From NCBI RefSeq assembly GCF_021545785.1, contig NZ_CP079801.1, positions 2,972,001 through 3,036,000 on the forward strand: a stretch of 64,000 nucleotides of DNA, given 5' to 3'. Below, piece by piece: positions 8,484 through 15,371 of this stretch (the first letter of the stretch is position 1; each line of letters begins with the position of its first letter). This DNA comes from Halopseudomonas maritima (GTDB lineage Bacteria; Pseudomonadota; Gammaproteobacteria; Pseudomonadales; Pseudomonadaceae). The position numbers and the translations under genes were made by a program. The notes below the pieces were generated by a model that saw nothing but the letters and a program-made list of their open reading frames with translations, did no database searches and was not told the origin of the DNA.

Positions 8484-9357
8484 AGTAACTGGCAAGCTGG
8501 CACTGGGCACTGTTCAGTTCGGCCTGTCCTATGGCATTGCCAACCAGCAGGGCCAGGTGAGTGTCGAGGAGGTAGGGCAGATTCTCGAGCGCGCGCGTGA
8601 GGCCGGGGTTGATACCCTGGATACGGCGATTGCTTACGGTGAGAGCGAGCGTGTGCTGGGCGAGTTTGATCTGAGCAGCTTTAAGGTGGTGACCAAGCTG
8701 TCGGCCATCCCCGATGCCTGCGACGACGTGTCCGGCTGGGTGGAACGCCAATTGGCCGAATCGCTTGCTCGGCTCGGGCTGCAGCGCGTTGATGCTGTGT
8801 TGTTACACCGTCCGGCGCAACTGCTGGAGCCGCAGGGTGACGCGCTCTACGCTGCGCTGCTGGGGCTCCGTGATCAGGGCCTAGCAGGGCGTATCGGAGC
8901 GTCGGTCTATGATGGCGAAGAGCTGGAGCGTCTGTGCCAGCGGTTTGCGCTGGATCTGGTGCAGGCACCCTACAACATTATTGATCACCGTCTTGATGAG
9001 TCCGGTTGGTTGCAGCGCCTGTCTCAGCAGGGCACCGCGCTGCATGTGCGTTCGGTTTTTCTGCAGGGGTTGCTGTTGATGAACCGCGAGCAACGTCCTG
9101 CCAGTTTTGAGCGCTGGCAGTCACTCTGGCACTGCTGGGACAGTTGGCTGGAAGAGCACCAGCTGTCGCCGCTGCAAGCCACCCTGCGTTACGCGCTCAA
9201 CCAGCCGCTTATCGAACGTGTGGTGGTGGGTGTAGATAGCGCACAGCAGTGGCAGCAGATACTTCAGGCGGCCGCAGGTAACTGCCCGCCGGTGCCCGCC
9301 GAGCTTGGCACTACCGACCCGGCATTGCTAAACCCCGCACTGTGGAAAACAGCATGA
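8470..9357 (+). CDS. Aldo/keto reductase in pse operon
   Basis: 295-residue NAD(P)H-dependent aldo/keto reductase with a TIM-barrel fold. Visible family features are LALGTVQFGLSYG at the N-terminus, the catalytic aspartate and tyrosine in DTLDTAIAYGESE (near 48-60), the lysine in VVTKLSA, and LLHRP near 112. The segment with histidine is shifted to LLHRPA. It overlaps the GNAT gene by 14 bp and the fused cytidylyltransferase gene by 4 bp (ATGA at 9354). It is not one of the six standard Pse enzymes. A plausible role is reduction of a keto-sugar or nonulosonate side chain to make a pseudaminic acid variant, but the substrate is unknown. Confidence 0.85.
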   Translation: MSMREVTGKLALGTVQFGLSYGIANQQGQVSVEEVGQILERAREAGVDTLDTAIAYGESERVLGEFDLSSFKVVTKLSAIPDACDDVSGWVERQLAESLARLGLQRVDAVLLHRPAQLLEPQGDALYAALLGLRDQGLAGRIGASVYDGEELERLCQRFALDLVQAPYNIIDHRLDESGWLQRLSQQGTALHVRSVFLQGLLLMNREQRPASFERWQSLWHCWDSWLEEHQLSPLQATLRYALNQPLIERVVVGVDSAQQWQQILQAAAGNCPPVPAELGTTDPALLNPALWKTA

Positions 9358-11381
9358 AAACCGTTGCAATCGTCCAGGCTCGCATGGGCTCGACCCGCCT
9401 GCCTGACAAGGTAATGAAGCCCATCGGCGGCGTGCCCATGATCGAGCTGCTGCTGACGCGCCTGGCACGTGCCCGCGAGCTCGATCAGATTGTAGTAGCG
9501 ACCTCGGTGGGTGCGCGTAACCAGCCGCTGGCTGACTGTGTACGTCAGCTCGGTTTTGCCTGTGTTCAGGGCGACGAACAGGATGTCATGGCGCGTTATC
9601 TGCAGGCTGCGAGGGCACATCAGGCGGACGTCGTCGTGCGTATCACGGGTGATTGTCCGCTGGTTGACCCCGAATTGGTCGATCAAATGATCAGGGGCTA
9701 TCGCGCTGCAGGCGTGGATTATTACAGTAACGTCGCTCCGCCGAGCTATCCGGACGGTCTGGATATCGAGATATTTAGCTTGCGTGCGCTGGAACAGGCC
9801 AGTGAGCAAACGGATGCGGCCTTTGATCACGAGCACGTAACACCTTACCTGCGCGAGTCGGGGCACTTTCGCGTGGGCGCAGAGCAGAATGAACAAGACC
9901 TGTCCGGCTGGCGCTGGACGGTGGATGAGCCGGCGGACCTGGAGGTGATTCGCCGCGTGTTCGCGCACTTTGCGCCGGATATTCACTTCAGCTGGCAACA
10001 GGTCAAGGCATTGCAGGAGAACAGCCCGACGCTGTTCACAGACAATCAAACGCTGATACGTAACGAGGGGGCCACCATGGGCACCGGTCAGAAATTGTGG
10101 AAACGCGCCAAACAGGTCATTCCTGGCGGCAATATGCTGTTGTCCAAGCGCGCAGAGATGTTCCTGCCTGAGCAGTGGCCAGCTTATTTCAGCAAGGCCA
10201 AGGGTTGCACCGTCTGGGATATGGACGGCAAGGCCTACACCGACATGTGCATCATGGGCGTGGGCACCAATATTCTTGGCTACGGTCACCCCGAGGTCGA
10301 CGACGCCGTGCGCGGCACCATCGACAACGGCAACATGTCGACGCTGAACTGCCCCGAGGAAGTCTGGCTGGCAGAAAAGCTGATCGAGCTGCACCCCTGG
10401 GCAGACATGGTGCGCTTTGCCCGCTCCGGCGGTGAAGCCAACGCATTGGCGATCCGTATTGCTCGGGCCGCTACCGGCAAGGATAAGGTGGCGGTCTGTG
10501 GCTACCACGGCTGGCACGACTGGTATCTGTCAGCCAACCTGGGCGATGACGAGAACCTGGCCGGTCATCTGTTGCCGGGGCTTGAGCCCAACGGTGTGCC
10601 GGGCAACCTTAAGGGCACCGTGTTCCCCTTCAACTACAACAACTACGCCGAGCTGGAAGCTTTGGTCAATCGCCACGATATCGGCGTGATCAAGATGGAA
10701 GTGGTGCGTAACATGGGGCCGGAAGACGACTTCCTGCATAAGGTGCGCAAGCTGGCCACTGATCGTGGCATCGTGCTGATCTTTGACGAGTGCACATCCG
10801 GCTTCCGGCAAACCTTTGGCGGGCTGCACAAGATGTACGGCGTTGAGCCTGATATGGCGATGTTCGGCAAAGCGCTGGGCAACGGTTACGCCATCACGGC
10901 GACGATAGGCCGGCGTGAGATCATGGAAGCGGCGCAGACCACCTTCATCAGCAGCACCTTCTGGACCGAGCGCGTTGGCCCGACTGCAGCGCTGAAAACC
11001 CTCGAAGTGATGGAGCGCGAGCGCTCCTGGGATTACATCACTCAGACCGGTCTGTCGATTCGTGATGGCTGGCAGAAACTGGCGGATCGTCACGGCCTGC
11101 AAATCGATCACTGGGGTCTCCCGGCGCTGACCGGATTCTCGTTCCGCAGCCCCAACGTGCTGCAGTATAAGACGCTGGTCAGCCAGGAGATGCTGGCCAA
11201 GGGATACCTGGCCAGCAACGCTGTATACGTCTGTATGGAGCATAGCCAGGACGTGATTGATGGCTACTTTGACGCTCTGGACCCGGTTTTTGCCCTGATC
11301 AGCGAGTGTGAGCAGGGGCGTGATGTTGGCGCGTTGCTTAAGGGGCCGGTGTGTCATGGTGGGTTCAAGCGGCTGAACTGA
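9354..11381 (+). CDS. Fused SpsF-type cytidylyltransferase / class III aminotransferase
   Basis: 675-residue two-domain protein. Residues 1 to about 230 are an SpsF/CMP-sugar-synthetase-like nucleotidyltransferase (AIVQARMGSTRLPDKVM at 5-21, VVRITGDCPLVDPELVD near 98). It probably supplies the PseF step, CMP activation of pseudaminic acid, since no other pseF is present. Residues about 242-675 are a class III PLP aminotransferase resembling glutamate-1-semialdehyde aminomutase: GQKLWKRAKQVIPGGN, RSGGEANALAIR, IFDECTSGFR, and the PLP lysine K506 in MFGKALGNG. ATG at 9354 shares ATGA with the previous stop and beats the GTG at 9342. An in-frame ATG at 10077 with a GAGGGG site could also yield the aminotransferase alone. 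Confidence 0.85.
   Translation: MKTVAIVQARMGSTRLPDKVMKPIGGVPMIELLLTRLARARELDQIVVATSVGARNQPLADCVRQLGFACVQGDEQDVMARYLQAARAHQADVVVRITGDCPLVDPELVDQMIRGYRAAGVDYYSNVAPPSYPDGLDIEIFSLRALEQASEQTDAAFDHEHVTPYLRESGHFRVGAEQNEQDLSGWRWTVDEPADLEVIRRVFAHFAPDIHFSWQQVKALQENSPTLFTDNQTLIRNEGATMGTGQKLWKRAKQVIPGGNMLLSKRAEMFLPEQWPAYFSKAKGCTVWDMDGKAYTDMCIMGVGTNILGYGHPEVDDAVRGTIDNGNMSTLNCPEEVWLAEKLIELHPWADMVRFARSGGEANALAIRIARAATGKDKVAVCGYHGWHDWYLSANLGDDENLAGHLLPGLEPNGVPGNLKGTVFPFNYNNYAELEALVNRHDIGVIKMEVVRNMGPEDDFLHKVRKLATDRGIVLIFDECTSGFRQTFGGLHKMYGVEPDMAMFGKALGNGYAITATIGRREIMEAAQTTFISSTFWTERVGPTAALKTLEVMERERSWDYITQTGLSIRDGWQKLADRHGLQIDHWGLPALTGFSFRSPNVLQYKTLVSQEMLAKGYLASNAVYVCMEHSQDVIDGYFDALDPVFALISECEQGRDVGALLKGPVCHGGFKRLN
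10065..10079 (+). promoter_or_regulatory. Internal ribosome binding site and ATG inside the fusion gene
   Basis: GAGGGG at 10065-10070 lies 6 nt before an in-frame ATG at 10077, exactly at the junction of the two domains (residue 242). Standalone class III aminotransferases of this type begin at this point (MGTGQKLWKRAKQ). It may be a relic of two once separate genes, or it may still be used to make free aminotransferase. Use in vivo is an inference. Confidence 0.5.
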
Positions 11382-12481
11382 TGGGCCTGCAGATCTGTTT
11401 TCGTACCGATGCCGCCTTGTGGATCGGTACGGGACATGTCATGCGTTGCCTGACGCTTGCCGATGCTCTCAGCGCGGCCGGGCATGACTGTCATTTCATC
11501 TGCCGCAGCCATCGCGGCCACCTGCTGGATGTCATTCATGGCCGCGGTCATACAACGACCGCGCTGCCTGCGGCGCTGCAGCAGGCTGAGCCGGTGGCCG
11601 GCTCACATGCTCATTGGCTCGGCGTCAGTGCAGAACAGGATGCCGCTGATACGGCTGTAGTCTTGCAGTCGAAGGGCTGTGACTGGCTGGTGGTCGATCA
11701 TTACGCGCTCGACGCGCAGTGGGAAGCGCACATGCGGGCATGCTCTCGTCACGTCTTGGTGATTGATGACCTGGCTGATCGCGCGCACGACTGCGACCTG
11801 CTGTTGGATCAGACGTACAGCAGACGACCAGAGGACTACCTCTCGCTGGTTCCGGTCCGTGCCCGGTTGCTATGCGGCAGTGCCAACGCGTTGCTGCGTC
11901 CGGATTTTGCCGCGCAGCGTGACGCCTCATTGCCCAGGCGCGCTGCTCAGCCATACCCGCTGCAGAAGATTTTGGTCTCCATGGGCGGTGTTGACGCTGA
12001 CAATGCCACCGCTGAGGTGCTGCGTGGGCTCGCAGCGACGCCGGGCGCTGGCTCTCTGGCGGTGACAGTTATCATGGGCGGGCAGGCCCCTTGGCTGGGC
12101 GAGGTCCAGCAGTTGAGCCAGTCTTTGGCGCTTGATGTGACGGTGCTGGTCGATGTGAATGACATGGCCTCTTTGATGGCGCAGGCTGACCTGGCCATTG
12201 GCGCCGCTGGCGCGACAGCCTGGGAGCGCTGCTGTCTGGGTTTACCCACCTTGATGGCTGTATTGGCGGATAACCAGCGACTGGTTGCAGAGGGGCTGCG
12301 CGCTGCTGGTGCGGTGCAATTGTTGCCAGCGGTTCACCGTCTGGCTGCGTCTCTACCTGGTTTGCTTGAGGGGTTGGTCGCCGATCCCGAGCAGCTCCGG
12401 CAGATGAGCCGCCGCGCGGCCGCGCTGGTTGATGGCAGTGGCGCCAGACGGGTTGTGGAGACCATGGAGATGATGTCATGA
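11381..12481 (+). CDS. pseG: UDP-2,4-diacetamido-2,4,6-trideoxy-beta-L-altropyranose hydrolase
   Basis: Fourth step of the pseudaminic acid pathway: removes UDP from the PseH product. It is a 366-residue GT-B-fold nucleotidase related to MurG. The signature RTDAALWIGTGHVMRCLTLA begins at residue 8, with the catalytic-type histidine H19. Later blocks are WLVVDHYALD and IGAAGATAWERCCLGLP. The chosen ATG at 11381 overlaps the preceding stop (TGATG), which is better than the GTG at 11351 inside the upstream gene. The end overlaps pseH by 4 bp. Confidence 0.94.
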   Translation: MGLQICFRTDAALWIGTGHVMRCLTLADALSAAGHDCHFICRSHRGHLLDVIHGRGHTTTALPAALQQAEPVAGSHAHWLGVSAEQDAADTAVVLQSKGCDWLVVDHYALDAQWEAHMRACSRHVLVIDDLADRAHDCDLLLDQTYSRRPEDYLSLVPVRARLLCGSANALLRPDFAAQRDASLPRRAAQPYPLQKILVSMGGVDADNATAEVLRGLAATPGAGSLAVTVIMGGQAPWLGEVQQLSQSLALDVTVLVDVNDMASLMAQADLAIGAAGATAWERCCLGLPTLMAVLADNQRLVAEGLRAAGAVQLLPAVHRLAASLPGLLEGLVADPEQLRQMSRRAAALVDGSGARRVVETMEMMS

Positions 12482-12993
12482 GTGGCGTGATTGCAGGTAA
12501 TCTGCGACCGCTGGCTGAGCCTGATCTGGCGCTGGTGCGCAGCTGGCGTAACCATGAGTCGGTACGTCGTTATATGTATACGCAGCACGAAATTGCCGAA
12601 CAGGAGCATCGTGACTGGTTTGCCCGCTGCGAACAGGACCCGTTGCGCCACCTGCTGGTCTATGAATGTGATGACCAGCCCTGCGGATTTGTACACTTCA
12701 CTGTGCAAACTGCTGGCAAGGTAGCGGACTGGGGGTTCTACATCGCGCCTGAGGCGCCGCGTGGTACGGGCACAGGGTTAGGCCGTCAGGCGTTGGAATA
12801 TGGCTTTCAGCGTCTGGCGTTGCACAAGATTTGTGGTCAGGCGCTGGGTTTTAACCAGCGTTCAATCGATTTCCATCGCAAGATGGGCTTCTGCCAGGAG
12901 GGGGTGCTGAGAGATCAGCATTTCGATGGGCAGCAGTTTCATGATGTCATTTGCTTTGGCCTGCTCGATTCCGAGTGGCAGGTACGGGGCTGA
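12478..12993 (+). CDS. pseH: UDP-4-amino-4,6-dideoxy-N-acetyl-beta-L-altrosamine N-acetyltransferase
   Basis: Third step of the pathway: N4 acetylation of the PseC product with acetyl-CoA. It has 171 residues and a GNAT fold. LRPLAEPDLALVRSWRNHE near the start, then VRRYMYTQHEI, are typical of PseH. The acetyl-CoA pyrophosphate loop is at about 95-104 (RGTGTGLGRQ), and the end QEGVLRDQHFDGQQFHDVI is also characteristic. The start ATG overlaps the pseG stop as ATGA. This is the clear PseH of the operon, which leaves the other GNAT gene (7950-8483) free for a different substrate. Confidence 0.93.
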   Translation: MSGVIAGNLRPLAEPDLALVRSWRNHESVRRYMYTQHEIAEQEHRDWFARCEQDPLRHLLVYECDDQPCGFVHFTVQTAGKVADWGFYIAPEAPRGTGTGLGRQALEYGFQRLALHKICGQALGFNQRSIDFHRKMGFCQEGVLRDQHFDGQQFHDVICFGLLDSEWQVRG

Positions 12994-13005
12994 AGGAGGC
13001 TTTTC

Positions 13006-14061
13006 ATGTCTGGTACACCCAGTATCTCCATCGCAGGGCGGCGCATTGGGCTTGACGCGGAGCCCTACATCATTGCCGAGCTGTCGGCTAACCATAATGG
13101 GCGCCTGGAGACGGCGCTGCAGATTGTCGAGCAAGCCAAGCATGCCGGTGCCGATGCGATCAAGCTGCAGACCTACACCGCTGACACCATTACCCTGAAC
13201 TGCGACGCCGAGGATTTTCAGATCCGTGGCGGGCTGTGGGATGGCCAGTCCCTGTATGAACTCTACCAGCAGGCGCACATGCCCTGGGAATGGCACAAAC
13301 CGCTTTTCGAACACGCACGAAAGCACGACATCACGATCTTCAGCTCTCCCTTCGACTTCACTGCGGTGGACTTGCTGGAGGATCTGAACGCGCCTGCCTA
13401 CAAGATCGCCTCTTTCGAGGCTATCGACTTGCCGCTGATCCGTTATGTCGCGGCAACGGGCAAGCCGATGATCATTTCCACCGGCATGGCAGATGGCGAC
13501 GAGATCGCCGAGGCGGTGGAGGCAGCACGCGAGGGTGGTTGCCGCGAGCTGGCCATTCTTCACTGCGTCAGTGGCTATCCGGCACCCGCCGAAGACTACA
13601 ACCTGCGTACATTGGCAGACATGCGTGAGCGCTTTGGCTTGGTGACTGGCTTGTCGGATCATACGCTGGACAACACCACGGCGATTGCCAGTGTGGTCCT
13701 GGGGGCTTCTATCATTGAAAAGCACTTCACTCTAGACCGCAGTGGTGGTGGTCCTGACGACAGCTTTTCGCTGGAGCCAGCCGAACTGCAGGCGCTGTGC
13801 CGCGACAGCAAGACGGCGTGGCGAGCTCTGGGGCAGGTGGATTACGGTCGCAAGTCCAGTGAGCAGGGCAATGCGCGCTTCCGGCGCTCGCTCTACGTTA
13901 CGCGGGATATGAAGGCTGGCGAGCTGTTCACCGCGGATAACGTGCGCAGCGTGCGCCCGGGTTTTGGCCTGCCGCCCAAAATGCTGGATAAGGTGATCGG
14001 TCGTCGCGCCAGCTGCGATATTGCCTTTGGTACTGCGCTGAGTCAGGAACTGCTGGACTGA
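13006..14061 (+). CDS. pseI: Pseudaminic acid synthase
   Basis: Fifth step: condenses 2,4-diacetamido-2,4,6-trideoxy-L-altrose with phosphoenolpyruvate to pseudaminic acid. It is a NeuB-family TIM barrel of 351 residues. Key blocks are YIIAELSANHNG (about 22-33), ADAIKLQTYTADT, IFSSPFDF and EKHFTLDRSGGGPDD. The C-terminal SAF/antifreeze-like domain runs from about 285 (RSLYVTRDMKAGE) to the end. AAGGAGG sits before the ATG at 13006, the strongest ribosome binding site in the operon. It is the last gene of the operon, and the minus-strand genes converge on it with a 22-bp gap. Confidence 0.96.
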   Translation: MSGTPSISIAGRRIGLDAEPYIIAELSANHNGRLETALQIVEQAKHAGADAIKLQTYTADTITLNCDAEDFQIRGGLWDGQSLYELYQQAHMPWEWHKPLFEHARKHDITIFSSPFDFTAVDLLEDLNAPAYKIASFEAIDLPLIRYVAATGKPMIISTGMADGDEIAEAVEAAREGGCRELAILHCVSGYPAPAEDYNLRTLADMRERFGLVTGLSDHTLDNTTAIASVVLGASIIEKHFTLDRSGGGPDDSFSLEPAELQALCRDSKTAWRALGQVDYGRKSSEQGNARFRRSLYVTRDMKAGELFTADNVRSVRPGFGLPPKMLDKVIGRRASCDIAFGTALSQELLD

Positions 14062-14083
14062 GCCCTGCGCAAACCGGCAGGTT

Positions 14084-14650
14084 TCAGTCCGCCGGGGCTT
14101 GGTGTTCGGTGCGGTTGGGGTAGATGTGATTGTCTTTGCGGGTGATGTAGGTGACATCATCCGGCACATCCTTGTTGATAAAGCTCATCGCGCCGATGCG
14201 CACATTGTTGCCGATGCGAATGCCGCTGCCGATGATGCAGCAGTGCGCGCCAATATCAACGTTGTCCCCGAGCTCGATGGGTTTGTTATTGGCCTCGACC
14301 GAGCCGATGGTGGTGCACTGGCGCAAGTTGCAGTCACGTCCGATGCGGACACCAGAATAGACAGTGATTGACGTCGGGTGGCCGAGCCATAGCCCCTTGT
14401 CGATTTCGGCGCCCAGCATGATTTCTACGCCGTACTTGCGGGCCAGTCCCTTGTTAATACGCTTGGCTATTGACAGGGTAGTGCGTCCCGGACGCGTGTG
14501 CAGGTATTGCGACAGGCGCAACCAGAACAGGCAATTGTATGAGTTGTTACGTGCAACGCGGCGGCGTAGCTTGCGCCAGGAAAACCGCTTGTCCTCACCC
14601 AGAATCTCGTAGTGCCAGAAGGCCTTCAGTTCGGCAAAGGTGGTCAGCAT
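14084..14650 (-). CDS. Serine-acetyltransferase-like hexapeptide-repeat acetyltransferase
   Basis: About 188 residues in a left-handed beta-helix (hexapeptide) fold, resembling the CysE/LPS O-acetyltransferase group. The repeats run from EIMLGAEIDKGLWLGH through YSGVRIGRDC, IELGDNVDIGAHCCIIG and IRIGNNVRIGA, with the catalytic-type histidines in LWLGH and GAHC. The ATG at 14650 follows the upstream stop by 7 nt and has AAGGAG 11 nt before it; the longer frame to 14704 would overlap the upstream gene. It lies between pseI and the msbA region, near the place of PAO1 waaL. It probably acetylates a core or O-chain sugar rather than serine, but the acceptor is unknown. Confidence 0.7.
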   Translation of the reverse strand: MLTTFAELKAFWHYEILGEDKRFSWRKLRRRVARNNSYNCLFWLRLSQYLHTRPGRTTLSIAKRINKGLARKYGVEIMLGAEIDKGLWLGHPTSITVYSGVRIGRDCNLRQCTTIGSVEANNKPIELGDNVDIGAHCCIIGSGIRIGNNVRIGAMSFINKDVPDDVTYITRKDNHIYPNRTEHQAPAD

Positions 14651-14657
14651 CGAGGGC

Positions 14658-15260
14658 TCAGCTCCTTGAGGAAAACGACGGAAAAAGTGAGCGCGCTGCT
14701 GCATCGACGAGCGCCCAATCCTGTTCGTAACGCAGCAAGTGTCGATAATTGCGGTTGCGCATGCGGCGCGACAGCGGTTTGCCCAGGCAACGCAGGTCGG
14801 AAATGTCGATTAGACCGAGCTGGCCGTCGGGTGTCAGCACGATATTACCCAGATGCAGCGAGCGAAAGTAGACGCCCTTGTCGTGCAGACTGGTGATGAA
14901 TTCGGCCAGTTGTGCAAATAGCTCGAGTTGCTCCAAGGAGTGCTCGGCGTTTAGCAGGCCGCGCAGGGTTTCACCGGCCAGCGGGTGGTAGTGCACCACA
15001 CTGCGGTAGGGGTTGAGCAGCTTGTAGGTGGCGATGATTTGCGGGCAGGGAATGTCCAGTTTGCTCAGCGCAACGGCGTTGTCGGCGAAGCGCTGGGCCG
15101 GCGGGAAAAACACGGTCTTGGAGAACCAGCTTTTGCGGCGAAACAGCTTGAGCATGGTGCCGTCGGCCAGCAGTAGCACCTTTTCTCCGTGGTGGTCCTG
15201 TTCCAGTACATTGGCGTCTGCGCGCCATTGTTGAAATTGTGAATCGCTGAGGCGTTGCAT
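14658..15260 (-). CDS. LPS-core-locus kinase-like protein (PA4998-like)
   Basis: 200-residue protein of the lipopolysaccharide kinase (InaA) superfamily, often annotated as toluene-tolerance protein. It starts at the ATG at 15260, just inside a TTG alternative. LKLFRRKSW (about 37-45) has the ATP-site lysine. The catalytic loop reads YFRSLHLGN (about 131-139), with serine at the HxD aspartate position, while GLIDISDL keeps the metal-binding aspartate. It stands divergent from msbA, as PA4998 does in PAO1 (from memory). It is probably involved in LPS-core assembly. Activity is uncertain because of the altered loop. Confidence 0.75.
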   Translation of the reverse strand: MQRLSDSQFQQWRADANVLEQDHHGEKVLLLADGTMLKLFRRKSWFSKTVFFPPAQRFADNAVALSKLDIPCPQIIATYKLLNPYRSVVHYHPLAGETLRGLLNAEHSLEQLELFAQLAEFITSLHDKGVYFRSLHLGNIVLTPDGQLGLIDISDLRCLGKPLSRRMRNRNYRHLLRYEQDWALVDAAARSLFPSFSSRS

Positions 15261-15371
15261 CAAGGCAGTCCGGGGGCAAAAAGCGCAGTTTATCCTACTT
15301 TGTGATGGCGGGCTGTGGCGTCAAGCGCTTGTGTTAGACTTCAGCGCTACTGTCTCAGCTTTGAAGGCCCC

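Noticed and set aside
9264..10517. 417-codon minus-strand open frame opposite the fusion gene
   Set aside because: Antisense to well-supported cytidylyltransferase/aminotransferase domains.
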